A stretch of DNA of 39,766 bases from Clostridium sp. CAG:138 (GCA_000435055.1 FR879693.1:23801-63566); one strand, 5' to 3'. Shown: positions 24,447 to 32,724, counted from the first letter of the stretch. A program made the numbers and translations. Notes: generated by a model from the letters alone, not told the origin.

Positions 24447-26498
24447 TCAATGCCCGTCAACCATTCTCAGGAAAAAGTAGATGCGTCCGCCGAGGTTGGA
24501 TTCCCAATGCTGATCGGCGCAGGTGAGAACGGTCAGAAAACGGTCGTTCGGAGTGACATGAATCGAATAATCAAGCTCGGTTCGCGCCTGCTGATAGGTT
24601 ATCCATTCGGAAATCTGTTCGGATGTCATGCTCTCCATGGTTTGCGGATAATTGCAGTTATAGTACTGGGAAGATTGCTCGGCAGAAGCGGGCTTTTCTT
24701 CATACATTGCAAAAACTTCCCAAGTATGCGTTTCGCCGAAAAGGTTGAGCGTCCATAATCTGTTTTTGAATTCACCGTAAGTCGGTGCGTACTCATCCTG
24801 AATCTTGTGCAATTGATGCAGCATTATGCCTGCGCGGCGCAGATTATGGCCGGAAATCACCATGTTTTGCGAGGGATAGCCGTAATAAAGATAAATTGAT
24901 CCGCGCGAGGATGAGTTGCCGCGTGCATCATGATAATGATAATAAAAATTCGGACCGAACATCACGGGTGCGTCAATATTCGTGCCTTCAAGTTTGATAT
25001 AGCCGACGGTATCGGCATTTGTTCGCTCCGCATTTGCGGTCTGTTCGGAATAGCGGAAACTTTTTGCATATTGATCGATTACGGTGTAATTCGAAAGATG
25101 ACAGCGAAGCTGTTCGACATCTGCCGCATCAACGGAATTCGGCTTTGCGGCATCGCGCAGTATATTTGCCGCCTGAAGCTGAACGGGATCGAGCTGAACA
25201 TTGCCGCTGAGGTAAGCGGAGAGAAGATCTGCATCGGCGGCGGTTATGCTCCCGTCCATGTTTATATCGCCGAGGATGACCGCTGTGCCGCGGTTTCCGT
25301 TTTCAAGCGTATATTCATCACCCGTACGAATTAACGGATCTGCATCCGGTGCAAGCCCGAGTACAAAACCGCCGTCCGCAAGATAAGGGCGCAGCCGCCA
25401 TGAAGCGGTTTCACCTTCGCAAAAGTCGTTGCTTCCGAATGCGTGTACCGTGCCGTCATCCGACAGCACAAGTGCGTGCCCGAAAGCACAGGAAAAATCC
25501 ACAACGTTTGCATCATCTTCCGTGAATGCCTCGGATATGCGCCTTCCGTCCGTGTCGGCAAGTTTACAATCCGTATGCAGTCGTCCCGCATAGTCAACGT
25601 AGGCAAAACAATTATTGCCCGCAAAGGCATATTTGCAGTCCGCCGCACCAAAAAGCACCGAAGTCGAGGCATCTGCCGCATTGCTTGCGCAAAGATACAG
25701 TCCGCCCTCCGTCCGCGCGGCAAGATTACTGCCGCATGCGGCAATTGCTGTCAGGCTGTGCCCGGAAAAGACAGAAAGCTCGGGCGTATTGCCGCGGGAA
25801 TGAATCTTTCCGCTTGCTTCAACCGCAATGAAAAAATCGCTGCCCGCTGCGATAAGGCGGATATTATTCAAATCACCGGTGTTGAGCATTTCGCTGTAGA
25901 GCTGAGCTTCGGCATCGGATGCCGCTGCGGATTCGGTTCGCGCACCGATGGCAATGACTCTTCCGTCACCGGAAAGTGCATACACAATTTCGCTGCTGCA
26001 GCAAACGGCGGTTATGCCGTTAAGCTTTGCCGATTCCTGCCGAAGCGCATCACTTCCGGAACAGAGCAATCGGCCTTCTTTTGTCAGTCCGACGGTAAAG
26101 GCAGGCGCGGCGGCAATTGCCTTGACATCGCGCCAATCATAGCAATAAGCCTGTCCGTTATTGTAACCGATATATGACATGAGCCCGACGGAGGACAGCC
26201 CGAACGAAAGACCGTCTCCTGCCGCGACTGCACCGCACGGAACGGACGGAAGCTCGCTCGGCACGGGAAGAGGTGCGGGTGTTTCGGGCGTCGCCGAAGG
26301 TGTTTCGGAGGCGGGCACAGCAGGGGGCTCGGGCGGGACGAGGTTCGACTCTTTTTTTAAAGACAGGCAGACGATAAGCCCGGCGGCAAGAAGAATTGCG
26401 CCTGCCGCAATCAATATGCCGCGTCGTCCGATATTTTTCACAAACCCACCTGCGGGGACAATGTTTCGGTGATTCGTATCTTTTTTAATTTTTTTCAT
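24447..26498 (-). CDS. RCC1-like / dockerin / class B sortase fusion protein
   Basis: A 683-residue membrane-anchored surface protein with an unusual order of domains. A basic N-terminus and one helix (about 25-48) are followed by a Pro-rich linker (53-88). Next comes a region of repeated RCC1-like blades to about 385, such as FTVGLTKEGRLLCSGS and HALVLSDDGTVHAFGSND. Residues about 402-465 form a dockerin type I pair: the first Ca2+ loop is clear (GDINMDGSITAADADLL), the second is degenerate (NSVDAADVEQL). Residues about 495-683 are a sortase of class B type, with His551 in ISGHN, Cys660 in TVLTC and Arg672 in GGRIYFF, so the catalytic triad is complete. Sortases join proteins to the cell wall or to each other; here the enzyme could also dock to a cohesin. 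GAGGAA precedes the ATG. It lies 79 bases after the QueG-like gene and may share its transcript. Confidence 0.88.
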   Translation of the reverse strand: MKKIKKDTNHRNIVPAGGFVKNIGRRGILIAAGAILLAAGLIVCLSLKKESNLVPPEPPAVPASETPSATPETPAPLPVPSELPSVPCGAVAAGDGLSFGLSSVGLMSYIGYNNGQAYCYDWRDVKAIAAAPAFTVGLTKEGRLLCSGSDALRQESAKLNGITAVCCSSEIVYALSGDGRVIAIGARTESAAASDAEAQLYSEMLNTGDLNNIRLIAAGSDFFIAVEASGKIHSRGNTPELSVFSGHSLTAIAACGSNLAARTEGGLYLCASNAADASTSVLFGAADCKYAFAGNNCFAYVDYAGRLHTDCKLADTDGRRISEAFTEDDANVVDFSCAFGHALVLSDDGTVHAFGSNDFCEGETASWRLRPYLADGGFVLGLAPDADPLIRTGDEYTLENGNRGTAVILGDINMDGSITAADADLLSAYLSGNVQLDPVQLQAANILRDAAKPNSVDAADVEQLRCHLSNYTVIDQYAKSFRYSEQTANAERTNADTVGYIKLEGTNIDAPVMFGPNFYYHYHDARGNSSSRGSIYLYYGYPSQNMVISGHNLRRAGIMLHQLHKIQDEYAPTYGEFKNRLWTLNLFGETHTWEVFAMYEEKPASAEQSSQYYNCNYPQTMESMTSEQISEWITYQQARTELDYSIHVTPNDRFLTVLTCADQHWESNLGGRIYFFLRMVDGH

Positions 26499-26577
26499 GT
26501 AAGTTCCTCAGTTTTTATTGGATTGCACCCAAACTCAAATTGTTCAAAACCAATCCCAAATCGTGCGGGACACGGCA

Positions 26578-27582
26578 TCAGAAGCGTGAACCGCGCTTTT
26601 TTTCGACTGCTGCGGCATAACGCACGGCATCGCGCACGGCATCGAAAGGCGAGTCGGCTGCCGCAAATATCTCATTGCGTAAAGATAAAAAGAGTTCAGA
26701 ATCATTTGCGGCAAAGGCAATTGCTTCTGCGGTCAGCTTTCCGTTGCCGGTAAAATTCCGCCCGACAAGGCTTCGTGCCTGCGCAGCGTCGCCGGTGATG
26801 AGCCGTTTGAGATTAAAAACATCGTTCAAATTGATTTCGGCACCGTTTGCCGCACGAAAACTCTCCGTATCGGCGGGCGGAATTTTCGCGTTGCGCGGGC
26901 AGGCATATTGGCAAATTTCACATCCGATAAAAGTTTTCTGCATGGCGCGAACGCTGTCCGGATGCTGCGCGGTTTCCATTTGCAGCCGCATACAGCGTTC
27001 GGTCGTCAATCCGTTTTCGGATATTGCACCGGTGGGGCACGCTTTCATGCAGAGGGAGCAATTGCCGCATTCGCTTTGCCGAGTGTTCAACGAGGGAAGG
27101 ACGGTCAGCAATTCGGAAAGTGTTTCGGGCGGAATTTCCCGAACCGCAAACGTAAGAAGAACGATCCGCGTTCCGAATTCGGGCAGTGCAATCAATGAGT
27201 TGCGGCATTTAATGCCGATGCCTTCCGCTTCAAGCTGCATTTTGACGGGAATATCGGTTTTTTCGACGTGAATTCCCGCAGTGGTCAGGGCTTCCGCCAG
27301 TTTTTTTGCACTGTGATAAGCGCGGTTGGATGCAATGTAGTATGCAGGTATACGTTCGTCAGCCGTAAACGGCGCATAGGGGTACACAAGCACCGCAATG
27401 CTGTTTGCCCGTGGATATGCTGTCGGAGCATCGGCGGTAAGATTGAACCGATTGCGGCCGAGGTCAAATTTGCGCGGCGTTGTAAAAAACACCTGTAAGA
27501 ATCCGTAATCGGCGGCTGCCGTTCGGAAAACAGTCCGCAAATCGCAGGGGGAAACAGCGTGGGGAGTGGGTGCTGACGGCAT
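26578..27582 (-). CDS. QueG-like iron-sulfur protein (epoxyqueuosine reductase family)
   Basis: A 334-residue protein of the QueG family, whose best-known member reduces epoxyqueuosine in tRNA using cobalamin and two [4Fe-4S] clusters. The ferredoxin-like part is clear: Cys172, Cys175, Cys178 and Cys182 in CGNCSLCMKACP, Cys197, and Cys221, Cys224 and Cys228 in CEICQYACP. The N-terminal 165 residues fit the shortened cobalamin-domain type, and the length is below the usual 370-390 of QueG. I therefore call it QueG-like rather than queG. AAAGGAG precedes the ATG, and a good promoter lies upstream. No other queuosine gene is in the window. Confidence 0.85.
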   Translation of the reverse strand: MPSAPTPHAVSPCDLRTVFRTAAADYGFLQVFFTTPRKFDLGRNRFNLTADAPTAYPRANSIAVLVYPYAPFTADERIPAYYIASNRAYHSAKKLAEALTTAGIHVEKTDIPVKMQLEAEGIGIKCRNSLIALPEFGTRIVLLTFAVREIPPETLSELLTVLPSLNTRQSECGNCSLCMKACPTGAISENGLTTERCMRLQMETAQHPDSVRAMQKTFIGCEICQYACPRNAKIPPADTESFRAANGAEINLNDVFNLKRLITGDAAQARSLVGRNFTGNGKLTAEAIAFAANDSELFLSLRNEIFAAADSPFDAVRDAVRYAAAVEKKRGSRF

Positions 27583-27708
27583 ACGGTGCGCTCCTTTCTG
27601 TTCGATTTAATCCGTTTTGCGGTCGGTTCAATATGCGGACGGATTCCTCTTTCGTCCGTAAATTGCAGCCGCCAAATGCGCGGACGGGCGGGTGAAGAAT
27701 ATATGTCA

Positions 27709-27737
27709 ATTGTACCATACGATACCAATATCGGCAA
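27709..27737 (-). promoter_or_regulatory. Promoter of the QueG-like gene
   Basis: On the minus strand TTGCCG (27732-27737) and TACAAT (27709-27714), spacer 17, with TGG before the -10 box. It probably serves the sortase fusion as well. Confidence 0.7.
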
Positions 27738-27778
27738 GAGGGAACGGAAAACGAAGAATGAAACAGAAAGCGAAACCT

Positions 27779-27791
27779 GTTCAAATTGAAC
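27779..27791. repeat. Short palindrome upstream of the AAA+/VirD4-like cluster
   Basis: GTTCAAATTGAAC, a 13-base inverted repeat, lies about 95 bases before the first gene of the cluster and next to AT-rich DNA that could hold its promoter. It could be an operator. I see no clear -35/-10 pair here. Confidence 0.4.
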
Positions 27792-27885
27792 ATAATAATA
27801 TATTTAACGGAAAACGGCAAAAGCGCGGGATAATCGGGTCATTTCACGATAACACAAGTGAAAGAAAAAATAAGGAGATACAACC

Positions 27886-28653
27886 ATGGACACGAAAGAA
27901 ATCAATGCAGCCGTTAAATGCGCAGTGGAAACAACGCAGCAGCCGCCCTCTTTTTTCATTCACGGTTCATCCGTGTTTGCACTGGAAACCGAGGCAGTTA
28001 AAACCGCAGAGACGCTGAAAAGATGCGAAAACATGTTTTTTCGCGGAATCGTTAAGTATTTTTCAATCAAAATGCCCTATTTTTCGGATATGGCAGGTTC
28101 GGAAAATTTCCTTGCGCGGCTTGACGAGAGCATGAACACAGCGGCGGACTTTTACAGCGAGTTCAAAGGTGTTGTGATAATTGAACTTTCGGAGGAATGG
28201 GCAAAGAAAGGCATCAACAATGCATTCTCATGCCTGCCGGGCTATATCGGAATGCATAAATGCATTTCGTACATTGTCATTATTGAAGCGGAAAAAGAGT
28301 CGGCATCGATTGACGATATGAGGAGAGCTTTGAACGGAAGCACGATTTGGATCGATATACGCATGAAAACGGCGGAAATAGGGCAGTGCATAAATCTTTT
28401 CTTCAAAACGGCGAAGGAAGTCGGAATGACCGTTTCGGATGCCGCTTCAAAAGAGCTTAAAAAAACACTTGAAAATGCCGATGTTTCCGTTTTGCCGCTT
28501 GATCAGGTTGTTCTTCGAACGGTGCAGCAAATAAAGCTGAACAAACAAGTCAAGAACGCCAACCCTGTTATTGAAGCGGGCGATTTGGATATAATGCCTC
28601 AAAAAAGGACGTGTGAAAGGCGAGGCCGCATCGGATTTTCTGCAAAGGAATAA
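27886..28653 (+). CDS. AAA+-like protein without a P-loop, first gene of the VirD4-like cluster
   Basis: A 255-residue protein that I do not recognise at family level. Its layout fits a small AAA+ ATPase of the SpoVK/CbxX kind: a first strand and turn (FFIHGSSVFALET, residues 23-35) where the P-loop GxxGxGKT should be, a hydrophobic strand ending in Glu (VVIIE, 96-100) like Walker B, a second strand (SYIVIIEAE, 128-136) like sensor 1, and a helical lid ending with VIEAGDLDIMP and RRGRIGF, a form I associate with the ends of clostridial SpoVK-like proteins. The Gly-Lys-Thr residues needed to bind ATP are absent, so it is probably inactive and structural. It ends 14 bases before the VirD4-like start. 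TAAGGAGAT precedes the ATG. The AAA+ assignment is inference. Confidence 0.7.
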   Translation: MDTKEINAAVKCAVETTQQPPSFFIHGSSVFALETEAVKTAETLKRCENMFFRGIVKYFSIKMPYFSDMAGSENFLARLDESMNTAADFYSEFKGVVIIELSEEWAKKGINNAFSCLPGYIGMHKCISYIVIIEAEKESASIDDMRRALNGSTIWIDIRMKTAEIGQCINLFFKTAKEVGMTVSDAASKELKKTLENADVSVLPLDQVVLRTVQQIKLNKQVKNANPVIEAGDLDIMPQKRTCERRGRIGFSAKE

Positions 28654-28666
28654 GGAGGAACACAAT

Positions 28667-30112
28667 ATGCTGAGTGATGGATTGAAGTATCAGGATTCAA
28701 GGATGGCGACTTGCGAAGAGATGAAGCAGGATCTTGCGCCGTTCGCATTGCATGATGCGGCTGCAAAGTCCAAGGGCGGGCCGGTGCTGCTGCGCGACGG
28801 CGACACGGTTTATACGGATCCGAGTGATTCGCATTCGCTGATAGTCGGGGATACGGGTTCAATGAAGACGCTGCGATTCGTGCTTCCTCTCATTTATTCC
28901 TGTGCGGCGGCGGATGAATCAATGGTTATTGTTGACCCGAAGGGCGAGCTTGCGCGGAAATCCGAAAGTTTTCTTTCCGCGAAGGGCTATAAAACAGTTA
29001 TCATCAACATGAGGGATCCGCAGCGTTCACCCGACACATGGAACCCGATGGGGGTTATAGAGAGGGGGTACAAAAGCGGGGAAGAGGGGCAGCAAAAGGC
29101 CGTTTTGCAGCTTAATGATATGCTGAACGACATTTTCTTTCGAAGAGTCGATACAAAGGATCCCTATTGGAACGAGTCCGCAGGGCAGCTTGCTCTGGGC
29201 ATATGCCTGCTGCTTCTTGCATTGGGCGAAAAGTTGAACATGAAGAATCTGCTGAAATGGCGATATGAAAAGCTTGCCGACGGAACGCTTGATAAATGCT
29301 TCCGAAATTTGCCGACGGACGGCGAGATCTACCAAAACCTTGCGGGTTATTTGGGTATGACGGCCGAGAACACAAAGTCCTGCATAAGGTCAACCTTTGA
29401 TCAGCTTGTGCGCGTGTTCAAGTCCGCACCTGCACTGACTGAGATGCTGAATGATACGTCATTTGATATTGAACGGATTGGGGAGGCAAAAGCGGCGGTT
29501 TTTGTCGTCATCCCGGATGAAAAAACAACCTTTCATTTTCTGGCGACGCTCTTTATCAGCCAGTGTTACACAACCTTGCTTGAAACAGCGGAAAGGCACG
29601 GCGGGTCGCTGCCGCGAAGGACGAATATCATACTTGAGGAGTTTTGCAACCTGCCCGCACTCGGCGATATCGTTCCGATGATCACGGCGGCAAGGAGCCG
29701 CAATATCCGGCTGCACATGGTCATTCAGTCGTACGGACAGCTTGTTGAAAAGTACGGCGAAAATGTGAGCCGCGCCATTCTCGACAACTGCGGAAACATG
29801 ATCTATCTTCACACGCGGGAAATGGATTTTTTGACGTATATCAGCAGACTTGCGGGGAACAACGAGTACGGAAGGCCGCTGATTTCAACATCACGTCTGC
29901 AAAGGCTGCAAAAAAACGAAACCATTATCTTCCACGGCAGATGCTGCCCGTATCTTGCAGAGGATGTTCCGCTGATTTTTGATTATCCGATAAAATTGGG
30001 GACGGAGCTGCGCTCTGCGCCGCAAAAACCGAAGAAAGAAAAAAAGCGCAGGCGAATCGGGGATGTATTGAAGCCGCCCGAACTGAGCGGAGACACCGAT
30101 GTATGGGACTGA
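28667..30112 (+). CDS. Soluble VirD4/TraG-like ATPase
   Basis: A 481-residue ATPase of the VirD4/TraG coupling-protein group. Start is the ATG at 28667, eight bases after AAGGAGG; an earlier in-frame ATG at 28613 overlaps the previous gene. The P-loop is GDTGSMKT (residues 61-68), with Met in place of the usual Gly before Lys. Walker B lies at 86-94 (MVIVDPKGE), and a conserved motif EEFCNLP is at 324-330. The family region with WNPMG (125-129) and YWNESA (167-172) is present. Unlike conjugative VirD4 proteins it has no N-terminal membrane helices, and no relaxase or type IV secretion gene is nearby. It may feed proteins or DNA to an unknown partner. The substrate is unknown. Confidence 0.85.
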   Translation: MLSDGLKYQDSRMATCEEMKQDLAPFALHDAAAKSKGGPVLLRDGDTVYTDPSDSHSLIVGDTGSMKTLRFVLPLIYSCAAADESMVIVDPKGELARKSESFLSAKGYKTVIINMRDPQRSPDTWNPMGVIERGYKSGEEGQQKAVLQLNDMLNDIFFRRVDTKDPYWNESAGQLALGICLLLLALGEKLNMKNLLKWRYEKLADGTLDKCFRNLPTDGEIYQNLAGYLGMTAENTKSCIRSTFDQLVRVFKSAPALTEMLNDTSFDIERIGEAKAAVFVVIPDEKTTFHFLATLFISQCYTTLLETAERHGGSLPRRTNIILEEFCNLPALGDIVPMITAARSRNIRLHMVIQSYGQLVEKYGENVSRAILDNCGNMIYLHTREMDFLTYISRLAGNNEYGRPLISTSRLQRLQKNETIIFHGRCCPYLAEDVPLIFDYPIKLGTELRSAPQKPKKEKKRRRIGDVLKPPELSGDTDVWD

Positions 30113-30426
30113 TCGAAAAAGCGGTGCAGCGGATATTGAAAATATATTAACCGTTGCTGCCGGGAAAAAGCAATTTTTCCCGATAAATAAAGTGTAAGGG
30201 AAAAACGAATGCACATGCGTTTGATGCGCGGACGGCTGATGCCGAAACGTGCAGCGCATGAGCGTTTGAAACACTCCCGAACGGATAAGCAGGTTTTCTT
30301 CCCGCGGGCGATAAAAATATATCATTGAAAACCGTGGGAAAAACAAAAATGCCCGATAAAGTAAATGAAGAGTGAGCAGAACTGAAAACTCACTAAAAAC
30401 ACAGAAACCGAAAGGAGAAAACTAAA
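30113..30426. other. Intergenic region between the VirD4-like and YbjN-like genes
   Basis: About 314 bases with no gene that I can support. One perfect hairpin, CGGGAAAAA/TTTTTCCCG with loop GCAA, lies at 30161-30182. It is not followed by a T run but may partially terminate or protect the upstream message. The rest has no recognisable promoter. Confidence 0.5.
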
Positions 30427-31035
30427 ATGGCAAGAACAGGACAAGCTTATTCAACAGCAATTGCGGACAGCATCAACGCCTTCCTTAAGGAGGACGAATG
30501 GCGTTTCGACTTTGACAGCGAGCGCGGCAGGTTCATTTTCAACCTCGGCCTGAGCTGCAAGCTCAAATCGGTTCGGTACATTGTTGATGTGCGCGAGAGA
30601 GACTATCTTATCTACGTTTTTTCACCTCTGGGCCCGGATAAAGGCGATGCCGCAACGATGAAGCGCACGGCGGAGTTCCTGACACGAGCGAACTACGGAC
30701 TTGTTTTCGGCAACTTCGAAATGGACATGCACGACGGCGAAATTCGCTACAAAACCTTCGTTCCGTGCGGCGGAGAAGCCCCTTGTGCCGATGTTATTCG
30801 CCGCAGCATATATGTGCCGGCAATGATGCTTGACAGGTACGGCGACGGCTTGCTGAAGGTGCTGTATTCGGACATTGACCCCGAAAAAGCTTGCAGCATG
30901 TGTGAAAATGACCTGAGCGACAGCGCGGACGACGACACCGAAGAATCGGACAGCACGAACGACAGTACGGCAGACATTCTGTCGAGGCTTTCGGCACATT
31001 TTTCAAGCGATACAAGCGATACAGAGGATGAATAA
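30427..31035 (+). CDS. YbjN-like protein
   Basis: A 202-residue soluble protein. Residues 1-165 fit the YbjN fold (related to type III secretion chaperones), with IVDVRERDYLIYVFSPL, FLTRANYGLVFGNFEMD and DGEIRYKTFVP as the recognisable strands. The C-terminal 40 residues are strongly acidic and Ser/Thr-rich, probably disordered. YbjN proteins are thought to be chaperone- or regulator-like; no fixed function is known. AAAGGAG precedes the ATG. The gene follows the VirD4-like ATPase on the same strand at 314 bases. A link to that ATPase is possible but rests only on position. Confidence 0.75.
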   Translation: MARTGQAYSTAIADSINAFLKEDEWRFDFDSERGRFIFNLGLSCKLKSVRYIVDVRERDYLIYVFSPLGPDKGDAATMKRTAEFLTRANYGLVFGNFEMDMHDGEIRYKTFVPCGGEAPCADVIRRSIYVPAMMLDRYGDGLLKVLYSDIDPEKACSMCENDLSDSADDDTEESDSTNDSTADILSRLSAHFSSDTSDTEDE

Positions 31036-31057
31036 TCCGTTTCGAACAGAACTTTTA

Positions 31058-31246
31058 TCAGCGTCGCCTTAAAATAATGCCTGCAACGATACCGAGCAGC
31101 GCAATGCCGGCGCAGATAAGCACAAGCGTCCCGAAACTTGTCGTTTTGGCGGAGCTTGCTCCTTCCGCAAATGCCGTTGCACAGCACAGCGCGGAAATGA
31201 CGGCCGCAAAGCAGCCGATGAATGAAAAGAAATTGCGTTTCCTCAT
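31058..31246 (-). CDS. Small exported membrane protein
   Basis: A 62-residue protein. A signal-like segment (MRKRNFFSFIGCFAAVISAL, likely cut after AFA) is followed by a short Ser/Thr stretch, one helix (TLVLICAGIALLGIVAGIIL), and a stop-transfer RRR tail. The start at 31246 is set by GGAGAG; the in-frame ATG at 31291 lacks such a site. It converges on the YbjN-like gene, 22 bases apart. I recognise no family and no LPxTG motif. Confidence 0.65.
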   Translation of the reverse strand: MRKRNFFSFIGCFAAVISALCCATAFAEGASSAKTTSFGTLVLICAGIALLGIVAGIILRRR

Positions 31247-31366
31247 GTTTGTTTCTCTCCTTGTACTCCCAACCCGCATGTTCAACTTCATTCATCGTCT
31301 GCGAGCGGCAATTAACGGATTCAGCTTTGCTGAAAGCAGAACCCGAGCTTAAACAGCTTCATATGC

Positions 31367-31372
31367 ATTATA
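31367..31372 (-). promoter_or_regulatory. Possible promoter of the small membrane protein
   Basis: On the minus strand TATAAT with TGT before it (extended -10). The -35 region (TGGATT) is weak. Confidence 0.4.
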
Positions 31373-31451
31373 ACACTTAACCGACACATAATCCACAGCA
31401 AGTTTAATAAACACTTCAAACAGCATACCGATTCAAAGTTCATATCAGCCG

Positions 31452-31485
31452 ATGCCCCCTTGCCGAATGCGCAGGGGGTATTTTT
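31452..31485 (+). terminator. Intrinsic terminator without an adjacent upstream gene
   Basis: ATGCCCCCT and AGGGGGTAT pair (one G-U) and are followed by TTTTT. The nearest plus-strand gene ends 417 bases upstream (YbjN-like). It would end a long 3' extension overlapping the small minus-strand gene, or an unseen small RNA. Confidence 0.65.
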
Positions 31486-31512
31486 ATGTAATCGTCCGGC
31501 AGGAAAGCGTTG

Positions 31513-31541
31513 TTGACAGGAAATGCGCCCGCGTATTATAT
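31513..31541 (+). promoter_or_regulatory. Upstream promoter of the DegV gene (P1)
   Basis: Perfect TTGACA (31513-31518) and TTATAT (31536-31541), 17 bases apart. Confidence 0.6.
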
Positions 31542-31566
31542 ATTTATTTGATTTGTTGAACAGCGG

Positions 31567-31595
31567 TTGACTTTTTAATAAAATTTCTATATTAT
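31567..31595 (+). promoter_or_regulatory. Downstream promoter of the DegV gene (P2)
   Basis: TTGACT (31567-31572) and TATTAT (31590-31595), 17 bases apart, 54 bases after P1. The leader would be about 178 bases and structured. Confidence 0.6.
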
Positions 31596-31608
31596 TGACC
31601 TGCACATG

Positions 31609-31761
31609 CAGCGCGCGGGTTCGATACGCGCTGGTGAATGTGTGGGGGAATTTCATAAAACAGACTGCATCTTTTTGCGGTCGGTATGTGCCGACTGCAA
31701 ATCAGGTGTTTTTTGTGTATCGAATTATGAAATATGAAAGGGACTTGCGGGACTCCGTAAG
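31609..31761 (+). promoter_or_regulatory. Structured leader of the DegV gene (three hairpins)
   Basis: Stems at 31609-31633 (CAGCGCG/CGCGCTG), 31675-31700 (TTGCGGTCGG/CCGACTGCAA, with TTTTTT at 31709-31714), and 31742-31761 (ACTTGCGG/CCGTAAGT, ending 18 bases before the start codon). I do not recognise a known riboswitch. The start codon at 31780 has no clear Shine-Dalgarno, so control of translation by this leader is possible. Confidence 0.5.
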
Positions 31762-31779
31762 TCAACGGTTCTTAATGTC

Positions 31780-32667
31780 ATGAACGAATTTGTCCTCACT
31801 TGCTGTTCAACTGCAGACCTTCCCAAGGAACGATTCGAACAGCTCAAAGTTTCCTATGTTTGCTTCAACTACACGATTGACGGAGTTACGTATCCGGATG
31901 ATCTCGGGCAGAGCATCCCGTTCGATGAGTTTTACCGCCGCATGGCGGAAGGCGCAATGACGTCCACTTCGCAGGTGAACATGGATCAGTATTTGCAATT
32001 TTTTGAACCCTTCCTTGCAGAAGGAAAGGATGTTTTGCATGTTACTCTGTCCTCCGGAATTTCGGGTTCGTTTAATTCCGCATGCGCGGCAGCACAGGTT
32101 TTGCGCGAAAAATATCCCGAAAGAAAGCTTTATATCGTCGATTCTCTCGGTGCATCATCGGGGTACGGACTTATAATCGATAAGATGGCGGAGCTTCGCG
32201 ATTCCGGCATGAATATAGACGCGCTTCATGACTGGGTGGAGGAACACAAGCTTAACATGCATCATTGGTTCTTCTCAACCGACTTGACATATTATGTGCG
32301 CGGGGGAAGAATTTCGAAATCTGCCGGGTTCATCGGCTCGATTCTGCATATTTGCCCGCTGCTGAACTGCGACGATTTGGGCAGGCTCACTCCGCGCGCC
32401 AAGATACGCACGAAAAAGCGCGCAATTAACGAAATCGTTCAAAAAATGGTCGAGAATGCGGAGAACGGACTTGATTATTCCGAAAAATGCTTCATTTGCA
32501 ATTCAGCTTGCTATGACGATGCACGTGCGGTTGCGGATCTTGTTGAAGCGACTTTCCCGAAGCTTAACGGCAAGGTGCTGATAACTTCAATCGGAACAAC
32601 CATCGGAAGCCATACGGGGCCCGGAACCGTTGCGCTTTTCTTCTGGGGAAAGAAGCGCGTTGACTGA
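31780..32667 (+). CDS. DegV family fatty acid-binding protein
   Basis: A 295-residue protein of the DegV family. These proteins bind fatty acids, and in Firmicutes (as FakB) they present the acid to the FakA kinase; which role this one has cannot be told here. Family landmarks are the N-terminal strand with a Ser-Thr pair (CCSTADLP), MTSTSQVN, the LSSGISGSFNSA loop that contacts the ligand head group, YYVRGGRISKSAGFIGS, and the final TTIGSHTGPGTVALFF. Length is normal. No FakA-like gene is in the window. The ribosome site is weak and the leader is structured. A strong terminator follows. Confidence 0.92.
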   Translation: MNEFVLTCCSTADLPKERFEQLKVSYVCFNYTIDGVTYPDDLGQSIPFDEFYRRMAEGAMTSTSQVNMDQYLQFFEPFLAEGKDVLHVTLSSGISGSFNSACAAAQVLREKYPERKLYIVDSLGASSGYGLIIDKMAELRDSGMNIDALHDWVEEHKLNMHHWFFSTDLTYYVRGGRISKSAGFIGSILHICPLLNCDDLGRLTPRAKIRTKKRAINEIVQKMVENAENGLDYSEKCFICNSACYDDARAVADLVEATFPKLNGKVLITSIGTTIGSHTGPGTVALFFWGKKRVD

Positions 32668-32689
32668 ATTTGATAACGGCTTTTAAAAC

Positions 32690-32724
32690 AAAACGCATTG
32701 CCGCAAACAGGGGCAATGCGTTTT
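32690..32724. terminator. Bidirectional terminator between DegV and DUF815 genes
   Basis: AAAACGCATTGCC (32690-32702) pairs with GGCAATGCGTTTT (32712-32724), with T runs on both strands, between convergent genes. Confidence 0.85.

Noticed and set aside
27886..31035. Conjugative or integrative element
   Set aside because: Only a VirD4-like ATPase is present. There is no relaxase, VirB4, integrase or direct repeat, and base composition does not change.
31595..31783. Small gene overlapping the DegV start by ATGA
   Set aside because: It would start at a TTG inside the -10 box of a promoter, has no ribosome site, and has no recognisable product.
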